Position numbers and translations under genes: made by a program. Below the pieces are notes generated by a model. That model was not told the DNA's origin and ran no database searches. It saw only the letters and a program-made list of their open reading frames with translations. From Poriferisodalis sp964484385 (GTDB lineage: Bacteria; Actinomycetota; Acidimicrobiia; Acidimicrobiales; Poriferisodalaceae): 29,794 nt of DNA. Of the stretch, positions 22,675 to 29,794 are shown piece by piece. Where the stretch lies: positions 1 to 29,794 of the forward strand of contig CAZAFV010000037.1 in NCBI GenBank assembly GCA_964484385.1, in the 5' to 3' direction. Numbering within the stretch: position 1 is the stretch's first letter; each line of letters opens with the position of its first letter.

Positions 22675-24369
22675 ATGTCCGCAAAGCGATTCTTCGAGAC
22701 GACGCTGACAGCGGAGCGCATCGACGAGCTGAGCGCTTCGGGAGCGTGGCCGAACCGGCTGCTCGACGATCGGGTCGACAAGTGGACTGCCGAGCGGGCC
22801 GGCGAGCCGGTCATCACCGATCGCTTCGGCACCATGACCTGGGGCGAGCTCGGCGACGACGTGGACGCTGTCAGCAAGGGCCTGCTGGAGATCGGCGTCC
22901 GCCCCGGCACGGTCGTGCAGTTGCAACTGCCGAATTGGCGCCATTTCGTGGTGACAGCTGTGGCGTGCGACCGCATCGGGGCAGTGGTGAACCCGGTGGC
23001 ACCGATCTTCCGGCACAACGAGCTCACGGTGATGAGCGAACTCGGCCGGCCGATGGTGGTGGTGACCGCCGACAGCTACCGGGGCTTCCAGCTCGCCGAG
23101 ATGCACGCCGAGCTGCGCGAGCAGTGCGAATGGGTCACCGAGCTGGTGGTGGTGCCATCGCCCGAGACCCTGCAGTCGGATACCGACGGCGACGAGTCGT
23201 GGCTTCCGGAGGGCGCGATCACCTGGGAGGACCTGGTCGAGGAGGGCCGGTTCTCGTCGTACGACCGCGCCGCCGTCGACCTGTGCCGGCCGGGGCCCAA
23301 CGACGTGTGCGAGATGATGTTCACCTCGGGCACCACCGGCCTGCCCAAGGGCGTCATGCACACTCACAACATCCTGTCGGTGGCCGTCGATGCCTTCCTC
23401 GACACGGTGTGCGAGGGGCTCGAGCCGCACCCCGGCGCCGGCGCGCCGCAGGCGTACGTCACCCACATGGCCTCCACCCTGGGCCACCAGACCGGCTACC
23501 TCTACGGGATGCGGCTGCCGCTCTACACGGGCGGCCATGTGGTCATGCAGGACGTGTGGGACCCCACCGAGTTCGTGGGGCTCATCGGCAGGCACCGCAT
23601 CCAGCTGTCCATGGGTGCGACGCCGTTCCTGGCCGATGTGCTCAATGTGGACGATCTGCCCGGCTACGACCTCTCCACGTGGCAGCGATTCCTGTGTGCA
23701 GGTGCAGCGATTCCTCGCCCGGTGCTCGAACGTGCGCTCGAGTTGCTGCCCGATTGCGTGGTAATGCCGGGCTGGGGCATGACCGAAACCGGCCTGCTGA
23801 CCGTGGGCCGGCCCAGCGACCCGCTCGAACGCCGGCTGACCGACGGCCGAGCCGTGGACGACAACGAAGTCCGGGTGATCGACGAGTCCGGCCAGGCAGT
23901 GACCGACACCGAGGGCGACCTGCAATGTCGCGGCAGCGCGCTGTTCGCCGGCTACATGGCCGGGCGGGAGTTCACGGAGCAGTTCTGGACAGAAGGCTGG
24001 TTCGACACAGGCGACCGTGCGGTCATGAACAGCGATGGCTACATCAGCATCGCGGGCCGTACGAAGGACTTGGTGATCCGCGGCGGCGAGAACGTCCCGG
24101 TCAAGGAAGTCGAAGACGTCCTGCTGCGGCACCCCGCCGTGGGTGTCGCCGCAATCGTCGCCAAGCCTCATGAACGACTCGGCGAGATCGGCTGCGCGTT
24201 CGTTCAGCCCAACGGAGAGCCGCCGACCCTGGCTGAACTCACAGAGTTTCTCGACGACCAGCAGGTGACACGGCAGTTCTGGCCCGAGGAACTCGTCATC
24301 GTCGACGAGTTCCCGATGACGCCGAGCGGCAAGATCCAGAAGTACCGGCTGCGCGAACGCTTCGACTAG
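22675..24369 (+). CDS. Acyl-CoA synthetase (AMP-forming, ANL superfamily)
   Basis: The enzyme activates a carboxylic acid as acyl-AMP and then as acyl-CoA. The 564 residues carry the ANL motifs: P-loop MMFTSGTTGLPKGVMHTH (about 214-231), VMPGWGMTETG, WFDTGDRA, the hinge GRTKDLVIRGGENVPVKEVE and the C-terminal PMTPSGKIQKYRLRE with catalytic Lys553. The pattern is closest to cyclohexanecarboxylate- or medium-chain-type CoA ligases, but the acid cannot be named. GAGAGGGA stands before the ATG. It is co-transcribed with the LLM oxidoreductase, and would feed CoA esters to CoA-transferase or thiolase-fold enzymes encoded nearby (inference). The stop codon overlaps that of the convergent YceI gene in a shared CTAG. 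Confidence 0.95.
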   Translation: MSAKRFFETTLTAERIDELSASGAWPNRLLDDRVDKWTAERAGEPVITDRFGTMTWGELGDDVDAVSKGLLEIGVRPGTVVQLQLPNWRHFVVTAVACDRIGAVVNPVAPIFRHNELTVMSELGRPMVVVTADSYRGFQLAEMHAELREQCEWVTELVVVPSPETLQSDTDGDESWLPEGAITWEDLVEEGRFSSYDRAAVDLCRPGPNDVCEMMFTSGTTGLPKGVMHTHNILSVAVDAFLDTVCEGLEPHPGAGAPQAYVTHMASTLGHQTGYLYGMRLPLYTGGHVVMQDVWDPTEFVGLIGRHRIQLSMGATPFLADVLNVDDLPGYDLSTWQRFLCAGAAIPRPVLERALELLPDCVVMPGWGMTETGLLTVGRPSDPLERRLTDGRAVDDNEVRVIDESGQAVTDTEGDLQCRGSALFAGYMAGREFTEQFWTEGWFDTGDRAVMNSDGYISIAGRTKDLVIRGGENVPVKEVEDVLLRHPAVGVAAIVAKPHERLGEIGCAFVQPNGEPPTLAELTEFLDDQQVTRQFWPEELVIVDEFPMTPSGKIQKYRLRERFD

Positions 24370-25277
24370 CGGCGTTTGAACAGCAGCTGGAACTCCATGA
24401 TTCCGTGGTCTTCGGCGGACAGGACGATGGGCACTTGCGGCACCGTTACATCGAAGTCGGCGAAGGTGATCTCGACCGAGCCGACGACGGCGATGAGGCT
24501 GCCGACGAGCTGAGCTTCGATGTCGATGGTCACAGGCTGGGTGATACCGTTCACCGTCAGGTCGCCCGATGCCATGAGGCTGATGGACTCGCCGAGTTCC
24601 ACGGCACCGTCGATGCGCAACTCCTCGGTGAGCGAGAACGTGGCCGTGGGGTGCTGAGAGGTGCCCAGCGCTCGCTGGACCGCGCCGTCGCGGCGGCTGT
24701 CGTCGGTCCGGAGCGTGGTCAGGTCGACGCGGATCTCCACCGCAGTCACATGCTCGTCGGCGATCTCCAAACTGCCGCTGACATCGCCGGTACGGCCCAC
24801 GGCGGTGAATGCGCCGATGCGCGCCAGTTCCTCGTCAACGCGGAAACCGGCGAACGAGCCAGTGGCGTCCTCCAGCGTGAACTCCCCGGTCTCCGCGTCC
24901 ACGGCCCAAGTGCCGTCCAGCTCCGCGGTCGAGGTCACCGCAGCGGCGGGTGCCGCGGCCTCGTCGGTGTCGCCGTCGCCTGCTCCCGATTCGGCAGCGC
25001 TGTCGGCGCCGGCTGCGTCGGCGGCACCGTCGTCGCCGTCTGCGGCATCGGGGGCAGCGTCATCGTCCCCAGCGACCTCGCCGCTCGCTGCTGCAGTGGT
25101 CGGCGACGCTGGGAGATCTGGGTTTTCTTGGGCCTGTTCGGCGACTTCGACCGCTTCGGCCAGGCTGACCTCTTCGGGGGCATCGCCGAGCACACGCCAG
25201 ACGCCGACGGCCGCTGCGGCAGCGACGATCACGAGCAGTACGGCCACCGTCACAACCGTCCGGCGCCGGGGGCTCAT
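24366..25277 (-). CDS. Membrane-anchored YceI-family protein
   Basis: YceI proteins are lipocalin-like beta-barrels that bind long polyisoprenoid or similar lipids outside the membrane. The 303-residue protein has a basic N-terminus, one transmembrane helix (about 8-30), a low-complexity Ala/Asp/Glu/Gly-rich linker (about 35-115), and the YceI domain (about 118-303): LDGTWAVDAETGEFTLEDAT, SGSLEIADEHVTAVEIRVDL, the hallmark LRTDDSRRDGAVQRAL, then LTVNGITQPVTIDIEA. The acidic linker probably spans the cell wall space. The start ATG is 28 bases from the start of the divergent IMPDH-family gene, so promoters must lie in the coding ends. It may carry a lipid substrate or quinone for neighbouring enzymes, but this is not shown. 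Confidence 0.92.
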   Translation of the reverse strand: MSPRRRTVVTVAVLLVIVAAAAAVGVWRVLGDAPEEVSLAEAVEVAEQAQENPDLPASPTTAAASGEVAGDDDAAPDAADGDDGAADAAGADSAAESGAGDGDTDEAAAPAAAVTSTAELDGTWAVDAETGEFTLEDATGSFAGFRVDEELARIGAFTAVGRTGDVSGSLEIADEHVTAVEIRVDLTTLRTDDSRRDGAVQRALGTSQHPTATFSLTEELRIDGAVELGESISLMASGDLTVNGITQPVTIDIEAQLVGSLIAVVGSVEITFADFDVTVPQVPIVLSAEDHGIMEFQLLFKRR

Positions 25278-25305
25278 GGCGACTCACGGTAGCTTGGGGC
25301 CGCTC

Positions 25306-26385
25306 ATGAAACTGCGCGACCTGAGAACCGGACTGACCTTCGACGACGTGCTGATCGTGCCGCAGCGTTCGTCGATCCGCAGCCGCAGCGACGTGTCGGT
25401 GCGCACCCGCCTGTCCCGCAACATCCCGCTGGATCTGCCGGTGATTGCGGCCAACATGGACACGGTCTGCGAACACGAGATGGCGATTGCCATGGGCCGT
25501 CTGGGCGGTGCGGGCATCGTCCACCGGTTCATGCCCATCGACGCGCAAGCGGCCCAGATCGCCGCCATCAAGAACGCCGACGACGGCTCACTGGTGGCCG
25601 GCGGCGCGGTAGGCACCGACCACGACATGGGCGACCGGGCCAAGGCACTGGTGGCAGCAGGAGCCGATGTGCTGGTGCTCGACATCGCGCACGGTCACGC
25701 CGACCATGCCATCGACGGGGTGCGCCGCCTGAAGGACAACTTCGCCGACACCGACGTGATCGCCGGCAACGTGGCCACCATCGACGGCGCGATCGACATG
25801 GCCGAAGCCGGCGCCGACGCGATCAAGGTGGGCGTGGGACCGGGCGGCGTGTGCACCACGAGGTTGGTGGCCGGAGTCGGCGTGCCGCAGCTGTCTGCGA
25901 CCGACAGCGTGGTGAACGGGCTGGCTGATGCGGGGTTCGACGTGCCGGTCATCGCCGACGGCGGCATCAGGACATCGGGCGACATCGCCAAGGCGCTGGC
26001 CGTCGGTGCCGAGACCGTGATGATCGGCAGCATGCTCGCCGGAACGAAGGAGAGTCCCGGCGAGGTCGAGCAGGGTCCGCACGGGCTGCGCAAGCGCATC
26101 CGCGGCATGGCCAGCTTCGAAGCCATCGAGGCCCGGGCCGAGCGTCACGGCGAGGAAATCGACGACGAGTACTTCGAACAGCGGGCGCCTGAGGGCGTCG
26201 AAGGCACCGTGCCCTACCGGGGCGAGGCCGGCAAGCTGATCGGCGAGCTGATGGCCGGCCTGCGCAGCGCCATGAGCTACACCAACGCCCGCAACCTGGC
26301 CGAATTCACCGAGCGCACCGAGTTCGTCGCTGTGACGCCGCTCGGGTTGGCGGAGAACACACCGCACGCCACCCTGTCGTACTGA
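25306..26385 (+). CDS. IMP dehydrogenase/GMP reductase family protein without CBS domains, probable GMP reductase
   Basis: The 359 residues form one TIM barrel: LTFDDVLIVPQRS (10-22), IAANMDTVCEHEMAIAMGRL (47-66), LDIAHGH, the active loop GVGPGGVCTTRLVAG with Cys183, VIADGGIRTSGDIAKALA and the flap GTVPYRGE. No CBS (Bateman) pair is inserted after GGAGIVHRF. In IMP dehydrogenases the flap holds an Arg-Tyr pair (DRYF) that activates water. Here the same place reads DEYF (Glu288), and GMP reductases have a Glu-Tyr there. GMP to IMP conversion is thus favoured, though the loop RLVAGVGVPQ is IMPDH-like. An in-frame ATG at 25276 would add 10 residues; the one at 25306 fits the family start (MKLRDLRTGLTFDDV). 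QueF follows after 35 bases. Confidence 0.87.
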   Translation: MKLRDLRTGLTFDDVLIVPQRSSIRSRSDVSVRTRLSRNIPLDLPVIAANMDTVCEHEMAIAMGRLGGAGIVHRFMPIDAQAAQIAAIKNADDGSLVAGGAVGTDHDMGDRAKALVAAGADVLVLDIAHGHADHAIDGVRRLKDNFADTDVIAGNVATIDGAIDMAEAGADAIKVGVGPGGVCTTRLVAGVGVPQLSATDSVVNGLADAGFDVPVIADGGIRTSGDIAKALAVGAETVMIGSMLAGTKESPGEVEQGPHGLRKRIRGMASFEAIEARAERHGEEIDDEYFEQRAPEGVEGTVPYRGEAGKLIGELMAGLRSAMSYTNARNLAEFTERTEFVAVTPLGLAENTPHATLSY

Positions 26386-26420
26386 CGGGCACCCCTGCCC
26401 GCCAGTCGAGGAGTTCCGAC

Positions 26421-26774
26421 ATGGGAAGCGAACCGTCCAGAGACCTGATCGCGCTCGACGACCCCTACCCCGACCGCGACTACGAGGTGCGCTGCACCAC
26501 GCCGGAGCTGACCTGCGTATGCCCCGTGACCGGGCAGCCCGACTACGCCACAGTCGACATCGCGTACATCCCCGATCGTCGCATCGTCGAGCTGAAGTCG
26601 CTCAAGCTCTACCTGTGGAGCTACCGGGACGAGCCGGTTCATCACGAAGCCATCACCAACCGCATCCTCGACGACCTGGTGGCGGCCGTCGCACCCAAGC
26701 AGGCCACGGTGGAGACGCGCTGGCTGGTGCGAGGCGGCATCACCACGACGGTCACGGCCCGCCATCCCGCCTAG
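26421..26774 (+). CDS. queF: NADPH-dependent 7-cyano-7-deazaguanine (preQ0) reductase
   Basis: QueF reduces preQ0 to preQ1 in queuosine biosynthesis for tRNA. The 117 residues show the single-domain (type I) form: CVCPVTGQPDYATVDIAYIP with catalytic Cys34 and Asp41, and the QueF substrate motif ELKSLKLYLWSYRDE (57-71), then HHEAITNRILDDLV. The C-terminal WLVRGGITTTVTARHP is short but present. The ribosome site GAGGAG lies seven bases before the ATG. The close upstream IMPDH/GMPR-family gene suggests that guanine-nucleotide supply and 7-deazaguanine metabolism are expressed together. No other que genes are in the window. Confidence 0.95.
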   Translation: MGSEPSRDLIALDDPYPDRDYEVRCTTPELTCVCPVTGQPDYATVDIAYIPDRRIVELKSLKLYLWSYRDEPVHHEAITNRILDDLVAAVAPKQATVETRWLVRGGITTTVTARHPA

Positions 26775-26810
26775 GCATCTCTGGGCTGAAGCGGCGGCAC
26801 GCCTGACCGA

Positions 26811-26836
26811 AGGCCGTCTGGCGGCCTCAATACACT
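26811..26836 (+). promoter_or_regulatory. Inverted repeat next to a leaderless-type -10 box before the winged-helix/hydrolase gene
   Basis: AGGCCG (26811-26816) and CGGCCT (26822-26827) form a perfect 6-bp inverted repeat. TACACT (26831-26836) follows and lies exactly seven bases before the ATG at 26844, the spacing of a leaderless start. The repeat would sit in the spacer upstream of the -10, as an operator does. It could also be a weak terminator for queF. Confidence 0.42.
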
Positions 26837-26843
26837 CGATCCG

Positions 26844-28832
26844 ATGCCATTGTTGGCGCCCGCCGACAGGCGCATTCTGCGCGAGCTGCTCAGCCGTGGG
26901 GGGACGGCCGAGATCGGCGAGATCAGCGCGGCTGTGGTGCTGGACAACCAGACCGTGCAGATGTCGCTCAACACCCTGCAGGAATCGGGCATCGTGGCGC
27001 AGGCCGGCTCCGTGCCGGGCCTGCGGGGCGCGCGCTGGTCGCTCACCCGGCATGGCCATGAAGTGGGGCCGTCGCTGGTGGGTAACGACCTCGCCGGCGG
27101 CCCCGATGGCCACGAGGCGACCGGTCCGACCGACCCGGCCGAGGGCTGGGGCTTTCCGTGGCGTCCGCCCAAGCCCGAAGCGCCGCTCTATGCGACCGGC
27201 CTGAGCCGGCGTGCTCGCCGAGCGGCTGACCGCGCCGTCATCGGCATCGCGGGACCGCCGCCCAAGCGCCGTCGCCGCGGGCGTGCGATCGTCGCGATCC
27301 TGCTGATCGCCGCCACCGTCGGTGTGGGCTTCGTGGCAATGAACGCGCTGCGCGTCACCGAGATCACCATTTCGGGCATCAACAACGGCGCGATGGTGCG
27401 CCCGGCTGGACTAGCCGGGACCGTCTTGGAGTTCAGCGTCGACGGCGGCGATGTCACCTCCGCGCAGATGCTGCTCGACGGCTTCCCCGTGAGCGGAGTG
27501 CAGCGCTACGACAACCGGATCGTCTGGCCGGTGCCGGAGCTGACCGAGGGCGCGCACGTCGTGACGCTCGATGTCGATCGACGCTTCTTCGGCACGGCAA
27601 CTGCGGTGGTCACGTTCACGGTTGACGGGACACCCCCAACAGTAGAGCTGCCGAGGGTCTTCGAGCCGGTGGCACTCGACGAACCGGTCGTGTTGGCCGG
27701 GTCGGTCGAGCCGGGCGTGTCGCTGCAGATCGGGGAGCAGCGCGTCGACACGGCATCAGGCTCGTTCAGCCTCACCCTGCCGGGTCCGCCCGGCGGTCCC
27801 GTCCCGGTGATCGCCACCGACGCTGCCGGCAACAGCACCGAGTTCGACGTCATCGTGCCCATCGGCTACCCGCACACCACGGGAGTTCACGTCACGGCAG
27901 CGGCATGGGACCACGACGGGCTGCGCGAGTCGGTGGTGGAGCTCATCGAGCAAGGCCGCATCAACGCGGTGCAGCTCGATCTGAAGGACGAGGACGGCCG
28001 CATCGGCCACCGGACAGATGTCCGGCTGGCCCAGCTGACGGGTGCGTCGAGAGAGCTCTACGACTTGCGGGACGCCATCGACGAACTGCACGCCCTCGGC
28101 GTGCGGGTGATCGGGCGCATCGTGGCCTTCAACGACCCGACGCTCACCCGATACGCCGTCGCGAACGACAGCTTGGACTGGGTGGTGCAGACGCCCGACG
28201 GCCGCCCCCTGGCGAAGTACGGCGGGTTCACCAACTTCCACCATCCGATTGTGCGGCAGTACAACCTGGACATCGCCGCAGAGGCCGCCGAAGCCGGCAT
28301 CGACGACATCTTGTGGGACTACATGCGCCGGCCCGAAGGCGATCTGAGCGGCATGCGGATTCCCGGCTGGGACGGCGGCGACCCGTCACCGATCATCGTG
28401 AGCTTCCTGGCCGAGGCGAATTCCATGCTGCGCGAGGCGCAGGTGTTCCACGGTGTCTCGGTGTTCGGCATCGCGGCAGACCGCGGGGAGTGGGTGGCGC
28501 AGGACATCGGCGCCATGTCCGACCACGTCGACTACGTGGCGCCCATGGTGTACCCGTCGCACTGGGGGCGCGGCGAGTACGGCGTGGTGCACCCAGAGGC
28601 ACAGCCCTACGACATCACGAGGGCGTCACTGGCCCAATTCCAGCGCGTGCTTGCAGGCACCAACACGGCGGTGGTGCCGTGGCTGCAGGACTTCTCGATG
28701 CGGGTGAACTACGGACCTGACGAGGTGCGTGCCCAGATCGATGCCGCAGCCGACCTCGGCATCAGCGACTGGCTGCTGTGGGATCCCCAGGTCACCTACA
28801 CCAATGAGGGCATCCCCGTCTCGTACCGCTAG
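26844..28832 (+). CDS. Winged-helix - transmembrane - Ig-like - DUF4015 glycoside-hydrolase-like fusion protein
   Basis: The 662 residues show four parts. Residues 1-72 are a MarR/ArsR-like winged helix (LAPADRRILRELLSRGG, NQTVQMSLNTLQESGIV, GARWSLTRHGHE). A Gly/Pro-rich linker and a basic KRRRRGR lead into one transmembrane helix (about 148-167). Two beta-rich Ig-like repeats follow (about 175-262 and 266-340, second ending ATDAAGNSTEF, a typical Ig-like edge). Residues about 345-660 are a TIM-barrel domain of the DUF4015 putative glycoside hydrolase group: INAVQLDLKDEDGRIGH, GVRVIGRIVAFNDP, ILWDYMRRPEGD, DYVAPMVYPSHWG, WLLWDPQVTY. The topology places a DNA-binding domain inside and the hydrolase-like domain outside, as in ToxR/CadC-type one-component sensors. 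No ribosome site is seen before the ATG. The combination is unusual; the function is inference. Confidence 0.85.
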   Translation: MPLLAPADRRILRELLSRGGTAEIGEISAAVVLDNQTVQMSLNTLQESGIVAQAGSVPGLRGARWSLTRHGHEVGPSLVGNDLAGGPDGHEATGPTDPAEGWGFPWRPPKPEAPLYATGLSRRARRAADRAVIGIAGPPPKRRRRGRAIVAILLIAATVGVGFVAMNALRVTEITISGINNGAMVRPAGLAGTVLEFSVDGGDVTSAQMLLDGFPVSGVQRYDNRIVWPVPELTEGAHVVTLDVDRRFFGTATAVVTFTVDGTPPTVELPRVFEPVALDEPVVLAGSVEPGVSLQIGEQRVDTASGSFSLTLPGPPGGPVPVIATDAAGNSTEFDVIVPIGYPHTTGVHVTAAAWDHDGLRESVVELIEQGRINAVQLDLKDEDGRIGHRTDVRLAQLTGASRELYDLRDAIDELHALGVRVIGRIVAFNDPTLTRYAVANDSLDWVVQTPDGRPLAKYGGFTNFHHPIVRQYNLDIAAEAAEAGIDDILWDYMRRPEGDLSGMRIPGWDGGDPSPIIVSFLAEANSMLREAQVFHGVSVFGIAADRGEWVAQDIGAMSDHVDYVAPMVYPSHWGRGEYGVVHPEAQPYDITRASLAQFQRVLAGTNTAVVPWLQDFSMRVNYGPDEVRAQIDAAADLGISDWLLWDPQVTYTNEGIPVSYR

Positions 28833-28917
28833 CAACGAGGTCAGACTGAGCATTGGTGCGGCGGGGCGGGCATCATGTGGCGCCGATCCGGCACGCCCCC
28901 AACCCCGAGGAGCACCC

Positions 28918-29794
28918 ATGGCCACCCTCTCTGCGGAACCGCTGTCCAAGTCGTACGCCACCGTCAACGGCAAGCAGATGGCGTACCACGACTCCGGCTC
29001 AGGCGATGCGGTCGTATTCCTGCACGGCAACCCCACGTCCTCGTACCTCTGGCGCAACATCGTGCCCCACGTGCGGCCGCATGCTCGGGTGGTGGTGCCC
29101 GACCTGATCGGCCAGGGCGACTCCGACAAGCTGGACGACACCGGGCCCGACTCGTACCGGTTCGTGGAACACCGCGAGTATCTCGACGGCTTGCTCGACC
29201 AGCTCGACCTGGGCGACAACATCACGTTCGTGATCCACGACTGGGGATCGGCGCTCGGTTTTGACTGGGCCAACCGGCACCGCGACCGGGTGGCGGGTCT
29301 CTGCTACATGGAGGCCATCGTGCGGCCGATGAGCTGGGCGGAGTGGCCCGAGGCGGCAGCCGGCATCTTCCAGGGCTTCCGGTCGCCGGCGGGCGAGGAG
29401 ATGGTGATCACCAAGAACCTGTTCGTGGAAGCGGTGCTGCCCGGCTCGATCATCCGCAAGCTGTCCGACGAGGAGATGAACGAGTACCGACGCCCGTTCG
29501 TCGAACCCGAGCACCGGCGTCCCACCCTCACGTGGCCGCGCCAGATCCCGATCGAGGGCGAGCCTGCCGAAGTCACCCAGATCGTGACTGACTACGGCGA
29601 GTGGCTGTCGGGCTCAGACGTGCCGAAGCTGCTGGTCAACGCCGACCCGGGCGCGATCCTGAACGGTCCCCAGCTCGAGTACTGCCGCACCTGGCCGAAC
29701 CAGACCGAGGTGACCGTCGCGGGCAATCACTTCTGCCAGGAAGACAGCCCCGACGAGATCGGCCAGGCCATCGCCGACTGGCTCCAGAACCGCT
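28918..29794 (+). CDS. dhaA: Haloalkane dehalogenase-type alpha/beta hydrolase, 3' end cut by window
   Basis: Haloalkane dehalogenases (EC 3.8.1.5) hydrolyse carbon-halogen bonds. The 292 residues seen carry the full HLD-II set: HGNPTSSYLWRNI with oxyanion Asn38, nucleophile Asp108 with halide-binding Trp109 in VIHDWGSALGF, catalytic acid Glu132 in YMEAIVRPM, and His271 in GNHFCQEDSPDEIG. These match DhaA positions Asn41, Asp106, Trp107, Glu130 and His272. The sequence reaches IADWLQNR, close to the family's normal end, so only the last few codons and stop are missing. GAGGAG lies six bases before the ATG. It acts in the cytoplasm; no signal peptide is seen. The natural substrate is unknown. 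Confidence 0.93.
   Translation, partial: MATLSAEPLSKSYATVNGKQMAYHDSGSGDAVVFLHGNPTSSYLWRNIVPHVRPHARVVVPDLIGQGDSDKLDDTGPDSYRFVEHREYLDGLLDQLDLGDNITFVIHDWGSALGFDWANRHRDRVAGLCYMEAIVRPMSWAEWPEAAAGIFQGFRSPAGEEMVITKNLFVEAVLPGSIIRKLSDEEMNEYRRPFVEPEHRRPTLTWPRQIPIEGEPAEVTQIVTDYGEWLSGSDVPKLLVNADPGAILNGPQLEYCRTWPNQTEVTVAGNHFCQEDSPDEIGQAIADWLQNR

Noticed and set aside
22654..24171. 505-codon open frame on the minus strand
   Set aside because: It is antisense to the acyl-CoA synthetase, which has all ANL motifs. The minus-strand product is His/Arg/Gly-rich without family features.
24661..25305. N-terminal extension of the IMPDH/GMPR frame
   Set aside because: It is Ser/Ala-rich antisense of the YceI gene. 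The enzyme family starts at the MKLRDLRTGL segment.
1..29794. tRNA, rRNA, riboswitch or CRISPR array
   Set aside because: No cloverleaf with CCA-end context, rRNA core sequence or regularly spaced repeats was recognised while reading. queF has only a 35-base upstream spacer, too short for a preQ1 riboswitch plus ribosome site of its own. A covariance-model scan was not possible here.

Overview
The window reads as chromosomal DNA of a high-GC actinobacterium. The best guess is an Acidimicrobiia-type organism, because acyl-CoA enzymes of the CaiB/BaiF type, SCP-x-like thiolase folds and LLM flavin proteins cluster here, and several genes look leaderless (a TANNNT box 6-7 nt before the start codon). 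No rRNA, tRNA or CRISPR array was seen. One run of 100 N (2851-2950) is a scaffold gap inside a gene. Both outermost genes run off the window.

Region 1 (1-9153) is metabolic. It holds a lipoprotein solute-binding protein of a peptide-type ABC transporter (partial), a two-domain type III CoA-transferase broken by the gap, a Rid-family protein, D-aminoacyl-tRNA deacylase, and a translationally coupled pair of an SCP-x/Ltp-type thiolase-fold protein and a DUF35 OB-fold partner. A second two-domain CoA-transferase diverges from that pair. The set looks like uptake and CoA-dependent breakdown of an unknown organic acid or sterol-like side chain.

Region 2 (9154-16480) is a defence island. A 5-methylcytosine methyltransferase overlaps a GHKL-ATPase protein that ends in a PD-(D/E)XK-like nuclease motif, so together they look like an ATPase-dependent restriction-modification pair. 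Beside it sits a XamI-type restriction endonuclease with its N6-adenine methyltransferase. Between the two systems lies a decayed, internally deleted copy of the neighbouring methyltransferase-CinA-CoA-transferase junction. This marks a site of duplication or repeated R-M exchange.

Region 3 (16481-24369) returns to metabolism: a CinA-like protein, a third two-domain CoA-transferase, a class I glutamine amidotransferase, a beta-lactamase-fold serine hydrolase, an F420-type LLM oxidoreductase and an acyl-CoA synthetase.

Region 4 (24366-29794) holds a membrane-anchored YceI protein, a CBS-less IMPDH/GMP-reductase family enzyme followed closely by QueF, an unusual protein that joins a cytoplasmic winged helix through a transmembrane helix to an extracytoplasmic Ig-like and glycoside-hydrolase-like module, and a haloalkane dehalogenase cut by the window end.
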